Origin: Eonycteris spelaea | Taxonomy: Eukaryota > Chordata > Mammalia > Chiroptera > Pteropodidae | Reading direction: 5' to 3' | Length of the DNA: 64,000 nucleotides | Assembly (NCBI GenBank): GCA_003508835.1 | Contig: PUFA01000170.1 | Span: 1 to 64,000 of the forward strand | In this document: positions 24,236-37,599 of the stretch, one piece after another | Position numbering within the stretch: position 1 is the stretch's first letter | Layout: the number at the start of each line of letters is the position of its first letter | Program-made: the position numbers and the translations under genes | The notes under the pieces: model-generated | What the model saw: the letters and a program-made list of their open reading frames with translations, nothing else | Databases searched by the model: none | What the model was told of the DNA's origin: nothing

Positions 24236-24399
24236 CTCTTTCAGATAAGGTTTCTATAAACAGATGAATCAACAAAATCAAAAATGGCAACAGAAAAATA
24301 ACCAGATTAAAGACAAAGATATTTACAGATGGTTTACCTACACTGAATAATTGTCCCTTTACAAGCAAGCAAGAACATAAGTTATCTCATAGAAGCTCC

Positions 24400-24720
24400 C
24401 CATAGTCACCCTTTTTGAGGTGTCTTTTCTTTCACATATTGGCTCGGAGAAGCTGCTGCTGAGGTGACTGTCATCGCTGCCCCTGTTTAATGTCAATGCG
24501 ATGACCACCAGTACCTTCTACACTACTTCTCTCAATTTCAGCATTTCCCCCCTCATACCTTCTGGTACTCGACAGGGCTGCATGACATTGCCACCGTCAT
24601 TTAGCCCCCAATCCTGCTGCTCCTGAAAACATGAATGACAAGTGAATGAAAAAATAATCACTGTTTGGCTCCTCCATGGTTGTGCTGCCCATTTGCTACA
24701 ACTACGCTTGCTGCTCAAAA
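24400..24720 (-). other. GC-richer island with a candidate minus-strand exon
   Basis: Stands out from the AT-rich surroundings. On the minus strand a pyrimidine tract ending 'cattcatgttttcag' is followed by a 64-base stretch (24622 down to 24559), open in one frame (EQQDWGLNDGGNVMQPCRVPE), and then by 'gtatgag', a good donor. The exon identity is not recognised. It could be an alternative exon, a lncRNA exon or chance. Confidence 0.25.
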
Positions 24721-26989
24721 TCTGCAGAGAGAGATTTGATTTTTTTTCTCCCTACCTCGTCTAAATTTCAATTTAATTGCAGTATCTTTTTATATTATTC
24801 AAGTGACTAGGGGACATGACTCCATTTCATTAAGAAATGTTATTGTCCATTTTTCATTTTTTGTCACATTTTTGCTGGTTGCAGAGAGAAAATTTTCAGA
24901 GAAAAGAACATTTACTTCACTGTCTTAATGAAAATTTCCTATATCCTTACTCATTGACTGTAAGAAATAAAATTCATTTGTCCTTTGCACGAATCGTGGT
25001 ATAATGTTACAGTCCATTACATGAATTTATACTAGCTGAAAATGACTCAAAAACACATTTTTTTCTTACAGTGTTGATTTTTCACTTAATTTACAAAACA
25101 GTATTTTCTCTAAGGTGTTAGGCATAGATATGACAGATAGGGTACATTTAGAAACATAAAAGAAACATAGAATATAATACAATATCTACTTTCATCGTCC
25201 TTCCGTGCTTTCCATAATTTTCTTTTTCACAGATTATTAATGCCTCCTTATATTATAAAATGCTTACAGAACATCATCAGGAAGTTTTAGTATGGTATGA
25301 ATTGTATTATTTCAAAAGAAAGTCCATTGTAAATGTTAAGAGTAAAATTAAATATGAAGTAAAGATTTAAAAATGTACACAAAAGTTGCTAAAGGGAATA
25401 AAATATGCTATATGTGCTTTTAAGACACTTAAGCTATTATAATTATTTTGTAAAATGCAGTAGAGCACATGCATAGAAATGAAATGCAAGGCAGTTTGTA
25501 TTGTCAAAAATGTAGCATTAACTTGAGCCATGCTATGCAAATATAAGTGATACATAACGTTCAAAACATATTTAAAGAGATTAACTAGGGCATATAATTT
25601 TTAGAAACTATATTTATGTGTAAAATTTGAAACTCTCACCCATAAAATAATCAATAAGGTTTTTATTATTTTACAGAAAAAAATGTTTTATCTTACTGAG
25701 AAGAACCTTGCCATTTATTTTACTAGGGTGTAAGACAATTCATTACAAAACAATAAGAGAAACATTATCTGTGCCATCCATAAAGGTGGGAATAGAGAAG
25801 TCTTTGGTAGAGGAAAGCATATTGTAATAAGTCACAGTTATAAAACGTAATTATACATATCAGATGGTAATATACAAATGAAATCAAGGAAGCATATGGA
25901 AAGAATGTCCTGGGCAAAAAAGAGTACTTGATATTGGAACAGATAAAACGCTAAACAATCTGAAGCATGTTGCAGAATATCAATCAGAAAATAAGCCTCT
26001 TCAGATAGAACAATTAAGAAAGAACAATGACACCCAATAGGGCCAATAATAGTTGTAGTTCGATACGACTGAGATAAATATTTGTATAGGAATATACATT
26101 TTCAAGTCAAAAGTTAAATAATAATAATAGCCAAAGCAAAAATTGAAATAAAATGGAAAATGGAAATGAATTGTAGAATATCAAATGCTAAAGCTAGAAT
26201 TCTCTTTAAGGAGATATTTTTAAAAAGTTATATCCATATCTTACACTCTTTACTCTGTATGGATATAGGCTTATAATATGTCGAATTCAAATTATATTTT
26301 ATTTACCTGTTAACATGAAATGTAAAGAAACTGGCTAAGTTAAATTAACTTCTGTATTATCAGTAAATGAAAAAAATTTGAGATATTAAAAAGTAACATA
26401 TTACACGACTGAAGTGAAAGGGCTTTGAGTTTACTAATTTATGGCTATAACCTAAACCAAATGAGAAAGAAAAATCTATTCTGTATTTCACAGTTTATAG
26501 AGAAGTACTTCTTCTAATATCAAAATGATAGAATTAATGTTACAGACACAAATTTTAAAAATATCAAATTAAACACATGGTCCTATTCAGTTTTAACCGT
26601 ATTAACCCTAGCTTGGTTCCTGAGTATATGTGGACTGTGAAATAGATAAAACAATCAGGTTTGTCTAAAAAAATATTTAGTTAAGACAAGTTCCGCTTCT
26701 AACAAGCATAGTTATATATGTCTATTTATTTGTCACTTGCTGCACTTTAGTTTCCTTCTCAATAGAAAGTGAAAATAAATTAAAGCTCCCCAATATAATT
26801 TGCATACCATTAATTCATGTAGAAGTGTGTATGGAACATAGTAAGCACTTATGTCTTTTTAAAAAAGAACTATATAAAATAACCAGGTTTCTTAAAATAT
26901 GCATGACTATTATTCATGCTATTTCTTGATAGAACTGTTAAAATAGTCATATATATTAAATTAAAGTAATGTACATGTTTTGTAGTATT
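24721..26989. other. Unassigned AT-rich sequence
   Basis: No gene, RNA gene or named repeat recognised over more than 2 kb. Confidence 0.35.
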
Positions 26990-27110
26990 CATATATTTTT
27001 ATCTTCATAAGCCTCACATAACTTTTAAGGAGACAATGCATGATTTTAAATCTCTACTTAATTATCCCCAATAAAGTAATAAAGTGACAGCTAGAACTAC
27101 TAATGGTCAT
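26990..27110 (+). mobile_element. MIR SINE fragment
   Basis: 'cttcataagcctcacataac' (27003-27022) matches the MIR 'taatcctcacaacaaccct' segment. It is followed by an 'attatccccaataaagtaat' block (27061-27080) and 'aagtgacagctagaact', in the expected order. Diverged. Confidence 0.45.
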
Positions 27111-28514
27111 GCAGCATGAAAAAAAGGTTGGAGTCAGGGGTGCCCGTGAAACAAGGCCACGTGTCTGGTAAATGAGGGTGAGTTCCAAAGTATGGGGTTC
27201 ACATAGTAGGTAATAGACAGCAGGAAAATAAGGCCTTCAGAAGCAAAGACATTTCATTACCTGAGGAAAGCAGGTTCATATACTGCGATGGTTGATTATA
27301 AAGACTGTGACTCAGGCGAAGCCCTTAGTCTTTAAAAACTGGGACAGTTTAAATCATTAGAATGTCTTTAAATAATCTTCCTCTTCAGTAGTAATATAAC
27401 TGTGAAAAATGTGGGGATGAAGTGGGTGGCAAATATTAAATACATTAAACACACTTATTTAGGGTGTTAGCTTAACACTTTTATTTATGACCAAAGTTCA
27501 TATGACTAGAAATGCTGTTAAATTACGTAGTTTATATTAGTTATTGATTTTTAGTGTCCTCAGAAAAATGTTTTAGTATTTCAAGATGTGATAATTAAAT
27601 AATTTCAAGGTGTGAAAAATTAATTTTAGAATGAGAAAGCAAAGGAAAAGTGAAATTAGATGACCTGAGAAAATTAGGAAGATATACTATTATGTAATTA
27701 TGTTATGTAATAAAGTTGTCTGATTAAAGGGTTTAAGATCAATATTGTACCAAGTATTGAAGGTACATGTTCCAACATTTCCAATTAAATAGCTCAGTTA
27801 GCTTTGACTTAAAGCAGTAGCTACATTAAAAGTGTATTCATTTTAAGATTATAAAATAGCATATTGATTTTTTACAAAAAGCTACATAATTAATCCCAAC
27901 TAATTGCAATTGATGACATCAAATTGGCCATTCCAATTTCACCTGCAATTTGAGGGTTACTTTATTACACTATACTTGTAATTTTATATTATTTGAATCT
28001 CTTTAAATACTTTCACAAATGGCTTACACAGTAGATTGTCAATACCAAAATATTAAAGTCATTGTGTTTCATGTCTAAAATTTTTCTCATATTATTTTGA
28101 AGTCATTTAAAAATATATTATTACAATTCATCAGACTCTTGCGCAGATATGTGAAGGTTGTTATATATCATATTTACTTATCCATCCTTCTGTTTTTCTG
28201 TTCATAATTTCAGAGTTCATTTTAACTAAACATTTTTTTTGTTCAAGATAAATATATAAACCATATATAAAATGTCCTTACTTGAATTTCCCAAATCATC
28301 AATTACAACTGAAAGTGTCATAAAATAATTTACTGATCTATTCAGCAAACACATAAGCAGTTAAATATGGTAATTTGCATTCACTAATTCTGTTTTCCTA
28401 GAGTACAGAGAATTATGTATACTAGCCCTAAGTTCCAAGCATATGCTTTATTTATTTGTTTGATTGAAGTATCATTGACATGTAATATTGTAATATTTTA
28501 GGTTGAAATTAAAG
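27111..28514. other. Unassigned sequence
   Basis: 27110-27350 is less AT-rich and has no identified content. The rest is AT-rich. A short antisense L1-3'-like snippet ('ttgattgaagtatcattgac') lies at 28461-28480. Confidence 0.35.
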
Positions 28515-31500
28515 AATATTAATAATATATTAAATCCACATAAAGAAATAAAGAGCACAGGCAAAAATAACTAGTACATAAATATAAAAGACAGTGCAAT
28601 GTATTTTTCGTTAGTAATACTTTTTCTCTGCTCTCTGACTTAAATGACAACTGCATAAAGCATTAATTATAAATCTTTCTGTACTTTCTGCTCATTTTTT
28701 CTGTAAACTTAAAACTGCTCTGAAAAACAGCCTATTTATAAAATAAAGATTTAAAATAAACAATAAAACTACATAAATCAATAACTATAAATATATGTCT
28801 ATAGACCTACAATGGATAAAGATATAATGTATACACTAATAGTCCAGAGAAGGAGGGGATGAAGTTATATAGAGTAAAATTTCTGTAAAGTATTGAGGTT
28901 GCAATTAATTAAGTATTAATAAGAATTAGATTATAAATTAAGAAGTTAATTGTAATTTGCAGAAACTAGAATGTAACACACAAAAAAGGTGGTAATGGGG
29001 ATTGATTTTATAAAAAGACTTAATAAAAAAAGCACAATCTAACTATATGCTGTCCATCAGAGATACAGTGTAGATTCAAAGATACATAAATCTTGAAAAT
29101 AAAAAAGAAATGAAAACAAACTGTGTTAATTGTAACCAAAAGAAGTTGTAGTAGCTATAATAATATCATACAACATAGACATAAGAAAAAAATAATCATT
29201 ACTATAGTAAAAAAAAAAGACAATTAATAATAATAAAATGGTAAGGGTTAGTCCATCAAGAAGGCATAACAATAGTAACGGTAACAACACATAACAACAA
29301 AGGCCCAAAAACACAGAACAAAACTGACAGAATTAGCATGAGAAATAGAACAATGAATAAAAGGTTAATAAGGAAATAGGAGATATGAATAACACTAGAA
29401 ACCATTTAGACCTAAAGACATGAATAAAACTCTCCACAGAGTATACATATATAGAATCACAGCAGAATAGACATTATTTTCAAGTACATACGGAACATTG
29501 TCCAGATAGACCATAAATTAAGCTATAAAAAGCAAGCCTCATTAAATTTAAAATACTTGAAACCAAAGTAGGTTATCAACCATACTGGAACAAAATTAGA
29601 AATCAGTAGACTTCATAATAACTAAAAAAAGAAATTTGAGAAATTTGTAAATATGTGGAAATTACACTACATAGTCTTAAATAAACAATGTATCAAAAAA
29701 TTCAAAGGGTAATTGGAAAATATTTTGAGACAAATGAATAGGAGAACACAACATATAAGAACATATTGCATAAAGCTAAAATATTGATTGGAAGGGAGTT
29801 TATAGTTGCAAATGTCTATATTGAAAAAGAAAAATGATCTTATATCAATAATCTAATATGCCATCCTAAAAAAAAAAAACTATAAAAAGAAGAGTAAACT
29901 AAACTGAAAGCAACAGAAAAAAGAAAATAATAAAAATTTAGCTGGAAGTAAACAAAATAGATAATAAAATAACTATAGAAAAAATAACAAAACCAAAAGT
30001 TAGCTTTTGAAAACATCAACATATTTGAGAAATATTTTGTTAGATGGACCAAGAAAAAAAGAAAAGTCTCAAATTACTAACCAGAAATAAATTAGCAGAA
30101 ATTACTACCGACTTTGCAGAAACAGAAAGGATAAGAAAATACTATCAACAAGTATATGCCAATAAATTAGATAACTTATTAGAATGAACATATTGTGAGA
30201 ACAACACAAATCATAGAAACTGACAAGATGAAATTGACAACCTGAAAGAATTGTAACAAGTGAAGAAACAGAATCAGTAAAATAAAAACTTACAACAAAG
30301 GAAAGCCCAGGCTGATACACTATTGAATTCTATCAAACATTTAAGGAAGAACCTCCCAAATTCTAAAAGAAGAGTGATCACTTTACCAACTAATTTTATG
30401 AAGTCAGTATTATCATTGTATCAAAACCAAACACACAAAAAGCAAGAAAATACAGACAAATGTCCATCCAGCAAGACTATAGACAAAAATACCATTAACA
30501 AAATATAAACAAACTGAATCCAACAAAATATAGAAAGCATTACATGTTATGACCAAGTGAGATTCATCCTAGGAATACAAGGTCACTTCAACATATAAAA
30601 ATTAATCCATGCCATATTGGTAGGATAAAAAACAAAAAATAAATGATTATCTCAACAGACATTAATGAAGCATTTGACAAAAATGCAACACTTCATAAAA
30701 ACACTATACAATAGGAATACAAAGGAATATTCTCAACCTGATAAAAGGCATCTATAAAAAAATCCATAGCTAACATCATAAACAATGGCAAAAAAAAATT
30801 GAAAACAGACCTACTAAGATCAGAAAAAAGACAAGGATATTTGCTCTCACTATTTGTACTCAACACTTTACTGGAGTTTCTAGATAGGGACACAATTAAG
30901 AAAACAAAAAGACAATTTAGAGAATGGGAAACAATTTTCAAATCATATATCTGTCAAGGGATTCTTATCTATAACATAGGTAAAAAAATAACTCTTACAA
31001 CTCAATAAAAGAAGACAACCCAGTCAGTAAATGGGAAAAAGATTTGAATGGATATTTCTCCAAAGTAGTATGCAAATGATCAATAAGTGCGTGCATGAAA
31101 ATACGTTCGACACCATTACTTATTAGGGAAATGTAAATCATATAAGATACTACTTCACATCCATTAGGATGGCTTTGATCAAAAAGACAGGTGGCAACAA
31201 CTGTTGATGAGGATGTGGGAAAATGGGAATACCCATACATTGCTGGAGGGAAAGTAAAATGGTGTCTCCACTTTGGAAAATAGTTTGGCCATACATAAAA
31301 ATGTTAAACCTAATTAGCATACGACCCAGCATATTTACCTCTACATATACACCCAAGAAAACAAAATCATATACTCACACACACACACACACACACACAC
31401 AAACTTACACACAAATTTTAATAGTAGCATTATTCATAATAACTGAAAAAGCACATACAAGCCAGATGCTTATCAACTGATGAATGGATAAACATGATTT

Positions 31501-31885
31501 GGTATATCCTTACAAGAAAATGTATTTAGCCATAATGAGTAATGACACATTCATATATGATGTAACATGGATAACCCTTGAAAACATAATATGTTAAGAA
31601 GTAAGACAAAAGGGCTACATATTGTATGATTCCAGTTACATGAAGTATACAGAATAGGCAAATATATAGAAAGGGAAAGAAAGATTAGTGTTTGCCAGGG
31701 ACTGGGGAGAGAAGAGGGACTGATTGCTAATGGCTATGAGATCTGTTTTGAAATCATGAAAATGTTTGATATTGGTGACATTTGCTTAACTTTAGAATAT
31801 ACTAAAATCTACTGAATTCTATATTTTAAAGGAGTATATTTTATGGTATGTTGGTTATATATCCATTAAAAAATAAAAAGTCAAG
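28515..31885 (+). mobile_element. Old L1M element: inter-ORF region, ORF2 remnant and 3' UTR
   Basis: A long L1 in plus orientation. 28515-29000 matches the region upstream of ORF2, with an 'aaaagacagtgcaatgtatt' segment (28586-28605) and 'gaagttatatagagtaaaat'. 29030-29560 is a decayed endonuclease domain, with 'aactatatgctgtccatcag' and 'aaaactgacagaattagcat'. 30180-30900 holds part of the RT domain, with 'ctatcaaacatttaaggaag' (30328-30347) and 'gcatttgacaaaaatgcaac' (30670-30689). At about 30920 the sequence jumps to the ORF2 C-terminal end and 3' UTR (31040-31885, e.g. 'ggatgtgggaaaatgggaat'), so the thumb and C-terminal middle is deleted. Many stops and indels; inert. Confidence 0.8.
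31375..31402. repeat. (CA)n microsatellite inside the L1
   Basis: A CA run of about 27 bases within the 3' part of the old L1. It may have grown from the ACACACAC-like stretch of that region. Confidence 0.95.
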
Positions 31886-31969
31886 CCTGGGAAAGATCAA
31901 GCTGCTATACAAATAAATGTTAGTCAAAAAAATTATAAATTCTAAAAGAAAACAACAAAATTTAGGCAA

Positions 31970-32335
31970 TCAATGCATACTATGACAATGATAAGCATAA
32001 AAACAAAATTTACTAGACATGCAGAGAAGCATGTATCAATGTAATAAGGAGCATAATCAAACCCAAAACAGACCCAAAATTATGCATAAAAAATACCAGC
32101 AAACAGAATCAAGCCATACAAAACCAGCTCATTACCAAATGAAGTTTATCCCATAATTGCAATGTTTGCTTCATATTTGAAAGTCTATTAGTGTACTCAT
32201 TTCACTGATGAAATATTGAATACTATAACCTTAACTTCATGAAAAAAAGAACAGAAGTTTACTGATATCTCTTCATGATAGTATTAACCAACCTCTTCCA
32301 TGATATAAAAAATAAATTTAGACAGCAAACACCTT
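31970..32335 (+). mobile_element. L1 ORF2 fragment (RT region)
   Basis: 'accagcaaacagaatcaagc' (32095-32114) and 'ccaaatgaagtttatcccat' (32134-32153) match the L1 ORF2 segment for 'anriqpyik... qvgfip', followed by a 'gaaagtctattagtgtactc' block and 'cttaacttcatgaaaaaaag'. Close behind the preceding L1 but out of order with it, so it is a second copy or a rearranged piece. Confidence 0.55.
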
Positions 32336-34482
32336 AGAGGAAGAGTGGAAGACATTATAAAGTAGTTTTTAACTATCTGACTTAAAAGATATTTTATTTT
32401 TTATTTTCATATTTTATAGCAGATATTATTATCTTAGTTTTACTTCTTTAAAGATATTTTAATAAGAGAAAATTTTCTTTCAGGTTATTAAGAGAGTTTA
32501 TAATTCTTAATTCCCAGAATATTGGTATGTGCCCATTAAGATGAATAATGAATAGGGCAAGTAAGGCAGAAAAATGAGGTTATAGTAAAAAAAAAACTGT
32601 GCAATTTTTTTCCTTCTTTCCCATAGATCAAGTTGGTTCTATATCTTCTTTCTTTACGAAGGATCACTTCTCACAAAGATTCTAATTCTTCATTGAACAA
32701 ATATCCTACTATTGCTATTCTAAAGTGAGAAACCTGATAATACATTTCATAAGCAATAACTTACAGGTCATTATGAAGTTTTCTAAAATGCAGTTCTACT
32801 CATGTTGCTGAGTTTTTACTTGTGCATTTTAAATATCTGCATCCTCTATTGTTTATCGACCATATTAGAAGGTAATTCTAGTTATATAATTAGGTCACAT
32901 TTAAAATTATGAAAGTATGTCCGTATGAACAATCTAAGAACCTTTATCTGCATGTGACCTGTTTTGAAATTCTATGTTGCTATTGCTCCTGTATCCACTT
33001 AATGTTTTTGTTTTTTGTTTTTGTTTCTTTGTTTTTGCTTTAGCTAGCTGAAGTCCTAAATGTTTTCAAAGACTGGTCAAAAAATTATTTAACAGTATCT
33101 CATTCTCTGGTTTCTATTCCCCCCTCAGACTACTTTTAATTTTATATTAAATTGAAATAGATGTGTACTTTTTTTACTTACTGTACCTAAATGTGATAAT
33201 TATTGTCACCTTCTTGTAGTACTTTCCTTTAATATGTGCTACATTTTATTCATTTACATTATCTTAGAGATTACAAAAAGCAACCATTTCTATTATCAGT
33301 CCACATCCAATAATTTTTCTGAAAACACACAGGAACCAACTGAAATTAAAATTGAAAAACTGTTTATAAAACTGTGTCTAAGAGTTTCATTTGGTATCTA
33401 GATATGATATGTAACTCTCTTTGTCACAGAGTTTGTAGCATGTGGGGCTACTCCATCATTAATAGTCATGTACAGTACATACTAGGTTCTTATATATGTA
33501 AAATACACAGTGATTTTGAAAGAAACATATTCTTTCATCAGAGTTCCTCTTCATACACTGGTCTCCAGTCAGAGATGCTTTTGAAATACAATATTTTAAA
33601 AAATAACAATATTTTTAAAGGGCTACATTATCATTTTGGTGGTGGTCATAATGGCTAAAGGAAATAAATGATATTTTGACCAGTTCAGTACAATCAAATT
33701 CTGACCAATTTGGACTTTCTGCTAATTCAAATATGATGCTGTTTTTTAACATAAAGCAAAATTATTCGGCATTATCCATAATAATGGACTGTTTGCTTAT
33801 CGATGCCGTATGTTGTTGAAATCCTAAAAATAACTTGGAACTCAGATTAGGCTGTCTAGCAACATTATTTTTAACAATGTTCTGGGGAGATATGCAGCAG
33901 GTCATAAAACCACAAACTCATATCAAACAGTGCTAATAAGAATTGAATAAAGGACACTTGGTAGTCTATGTTAGAGCTAATTTCTTTTATTTCTGGCACC
34001 ACGTAAAGCTTAGAGATAGATTAGATAGAGCAAGAGGCAAAGGAAGACATGAAGTCCTATGGGGTGCTTGATAATACACTTTCATTCATCTGGGTGTGGT
34101 TTTTCTCTTTTAGTTGGGCATGGCATGTTTTTCAGGTGATCATTTTATCCAATAAATAAATAATTATCTGATGAGAGCCTGAAAAGACAACTTCCCCAAG
34201 GGTGAGTGGTACAGTATAAGTGGAGAGGAAGGTAACACAGGACTTTGCCAGAAGACATGATCGAAATTTATCCTCGTTTATCTTCATATAAAAAATACCA
34301 TATTGATATTTTTATCATGCACATTTAACAGGGATGTCATTGTACTCTCCTTCTTTACAGTAATCAACAACAAATTTATCTTTTTAATCCTTAAACTTTA
34401 TCCTGCCTCACTACCTTGATTATTGGATCTTCAATTTAAGGTCCAAATACAAGGCCATCATGTCCACAACATGGTAGATTCA

Positions 34483-34488
<6 letters not shown>
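32336..34488. other. Unassigned sequence
   Basis: No gene seen. A T/G-rich run of TTTTTG units lies at about 33007-33040. 33660-33900 looks like a possible conserved noncoding element (see findings). Confidence 0.35.

Positions 34489-34535
<47 letters not shown>
34489..34535. repeat. (TG)n microsatellite
   Basis: A pure TG run of about 47 bases. Confidence 0.97.
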
Positions 34536-34537
<2 letters not shown>

Positions 34538-34562
34538 TTAGTTGTCTCTAATGCACACAGGT

Positions 34563-34600
34563 TGAGAGAGAGAAAAAGAAAGAGAAAAAGGGAAAGATAA
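34563..34600. repeat. GA-rich low-complexity run
   Basis: A purine-only stretch of GAGA and GAAA units, about 30 bases beyond the TG tract. The same TG + GA pairing is seen at 414-541. Confidence 0.85.
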
Positions 34601-35579
34601 ATCAAAAGTGGATATGGCAAAATGTTAACTTTGGAGAAATCTGGTTGAAGGTTATATAGAATTCTCTGTGCTGTTCTAGCAACTTTTCCGTGGGTCTTAA
34701 ATAACATCAAAATAAAAAAAAAAGTTAAGAGAAGAAAACAAAGGCCTCATTTCCTAAATTTCTGAGATTCAGTTGAGCTGTCATGCAGGAAGATAAAAGT
34801 AGACACATTTTTATGAAATTTTAAAAATATGACAAATCCAAGTCCTATAAAAGGAGAATTTGTAAACACTTTTTAGATGATAGGTTTCTTTCCAGATGCC
34901 ACTTTACAGAGCAAAATGGAAATAAGTATATGAATACCAGAATCTGCCACTTTGCACAAAATATTTACTAGTAGCTGTTTTTTGGTTCCATGAGGCAAAC
35001 CTTTAAGAGCAGAATGCTGTTCTCTGATCCTCTGATCTGCAAAATGCAACAAGCAGCACTATAAATCTCTGACTCTGTAATGAAAAATAGAAAATAAATC
35101 CCTGTACATTTCTCCTGGAGAACAAAATATATTTCTTTTCTCTAACATCTCTTTGTAATACAAGCTTCATATCCTAATTAGATACACATAATGGTAAGTG
35201 TGGGAAATACATAACAAGAACGTCAACATCGATTTGCATTCCTACTATTTTATTGCCAATATATTCAGGTATAATTTATGGATAAGTAACTAGGCAATGT
35301 AACCTACAGTCTCTCTTGCTTGATTATATTTCATCTGATTGATTTTTTAAAAACTCTATATCCAAGAAAATCAGGGATTTTTTAAAAGTCTTTGGTATTA
35401 TAGAGTTAAATCTGTCATGCAGTAGAATAGCAGTGATTCTGCTGGTAACAGAAAATAATAGATTTGAACCAGATCCTCAGAGTCTGTGTGTGTTTACAAA
35501 CATCCCAGTAAAACCACAGAATTGTTTATGAGCATTGACTATCCCATCATACAAAAATTTATGTAATTCATTCTTTTAT
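34601..35579. other. Unassigned sequence
   Basis: No gene or named repeat recognised. Confidence 0.35.
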
Positions 35580-36250
35580 TTATTCATTCAAGAAACATTT
35601 ATTTAGTTGTCTCTAATGTGCCAGAGATTCTTATAGAAACTAGGGGTTTGGTAATAAATAAAACAGAAAAAAAATAATATTCCTGCCTTTTATTGAGCTT
35701 ACATTTGAATAAGGAAAATAAGAATCAATAGATTATTAAATACAATATACTCTGTATAAGATGATTAGTGTGGCAAATTAAAAAAAAAAACAAAAAAACA
35801 AAGTAGTACAAGGGGAAAGAATATGTAACACAAGTGAAGGCGCTATGTAAAATAGAGTGGTTAAGGAAGTCCCTGCTGATAAAGTGACATCTCACTACCT
35901 GGGAAGAAGTAATCCATGAAGATATCTGGAGATACTTTTCCAGTGCAAAGGCTTTAACACACATAGGATTCCTATGAAACAAAGCAGGTGATAAAGAAAG
36001 AGGAGAGAGAAATGGTAAGAAGACTGTGGAGGTCTCAGAGATAGGTAGGGGGTAGATCACGTACTGAGTTCTAGAACTTTGGTTTTAAGTCATAATGAAA
36101 TGGGAAGATGTTGGGAGATTTTGAGCAAAGACGTGATCTTTACTCTGCCTGCTAAGTTGAGTGTAGCTCATGGTGGTCACAGATGGAAGAGAGAAGACCA
36201 TTTGAGAGGCTATGGTTGCAATGGAGAAGCCAGACAGTAGTGGGTCAGAG
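35580..36250 (+). repeat. Ancient interspersed repeat, third long copy
   Basis: The most complete copy of the family also seen at 11640-13210 and 13720-14215. It starts 'tttatttattcattcaagaa' (35577-35596) and runs through 'tattgagcttacatttgaat' (35692-35711), 'ttaaggaagtccctgctgat' (35861-35880) and 'cagtgcaaaggctttaacac' (35941-35960). Then follow 'ggtttta...atgaaatgggaagatg' near 36100 and 'gagcaaagacgtgatcttta' (36122-36141). The block order is as remembered for this mammal-wide repeat. The family name is not recalled. An A-rich run is inserted at about 35779-35801. Confidence 0.6.
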
Positions 36251-36299
36251 CAGCCCAATGCCAACCAACTATTGCAGGCAAGGTTGGAAACACAAACTC

Positions 36300-36395
36300 C
36301 GTCCTGGTTTCTTCATCTAGAAAATTAGTGAATTAGATCTGATGACTTCTCAAGCTGTTTCAAGCCTTAATATCCCATTAGCCTTTGAGCGCCCT
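36300..36395 (+). mobile_element. MIR SINE 3' fragment
   Basis: 'gtttcttcatctagaaaatt' (36307-36326) is followed by 'agtgaattagatctgatgac' (36327-36346) and then 'ttctcaagctgtttcaagcc'. This is the MIR 'tttcctcatctgtaaaat...gatgatctctaaggtccctt' arrangement. Confidence 0.55.
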
Positions 36396-37599
36396 AAAAC
36401 GGAAGTCATAGCCAATTAGAGTGGAAAGTAAGTTCTATAAGACAAGTAATTATCAGGCATATCAAGATGCCGACTCCTCCTCCTTTTAGACTTTGTATTT
36501 GTCTTTGTAGAGCAGCATTGGAATTAATGGCATGCATATTACAGTCGTAACAGAAGATGGAGGGCTCACACAAATTAGGATAATTTGAAGAAGATTTATA
36601 ATTATGTCTGAAATATAGTATATTGTAAAATATAATTACACTTTGCTATGGTGTATTCCCCATTGAGGGGTTGCTTTCGTATACATTCTTTGGCAGAGAA
36701 TTATCTACAGATGGTTGAATGATCTCATGTTTAAGTGTCACCTTATTATATTTCTGATTTAATTGGCCTTGGGGGTGACCTTGACATCAAGGTTTTAGAG
36801 AGTGATTCTAATTTACAATCAAGTAGTTAAAACTACTGCTTTAGTGTATTTGTCATTTTAGAGATATTTAAACTATAAGATTAACCTTAGCCTCCTTTAT
36901 TAACAAATTGTATACTTACACTATTTTGAAGTAGGAGGTAATCTTTTTTCTTGGATGTTACTGCTTCACACATCATTTTTATAAGTCCACATTATTTCCT
37001 TAAAATAATATGAAAGAAGACTAAAATAAAGTAATTTTAAATATATTGTTTTTCTATATGGAAATTTTCACATTCAGCTATTGTCGAAAACATTATAATT
37101 AGACACTACATCTACACCAGGAATCACTCTTAGAATCTCTGTGAATGCAACAATAACAAAAGCAGACTAATTGAGTTGTGTTGTTTTAGCACCTTGAATA
37201 CTGTGCATAAAGTTGCAGACAGAGATATAATTTTCATTCCTGTGTTTATTTGTAAAATATCTTCCTTTTCATACACAGATGACAAAACAGATATCTGTAG
37301 CTGATCCACACTGAAAATGAGCTGAAGAGTGTCAACCTGTACATATTTTTATTTTATATTTTTATTTCATTCCATTACCTACTTTCAGTTAGTTAAGTAG
37401 AAGAGTTGGATTAGGTTTACCTGGCCTAGACTAAAAATTTGTTGTCGGAATAGGTGACCATAAGCTTGAGAAACTGGGCATATGAAAAGTGTAGATTTCT
37501 AAACGATCCTTCAATACTAATTTGTGAAATTACAAAGAAATCTTTCATATTTAATTATAACTATATCTCTGAATATCCTTTTAATCTTGACTCTTCTCC
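36396..37599. other. Unassigned sequence
   Basis: No gene, RNA gene or named repeat recognised. Confidence 0.35.

Noticed and set aside
24181..24240. Poly(A) run as the tail of a processed pseudogene
   Set aside because: Upstream sequence (23.4-24.2 kb) shows no recognisable coding similarity and no flanking duplication was found.
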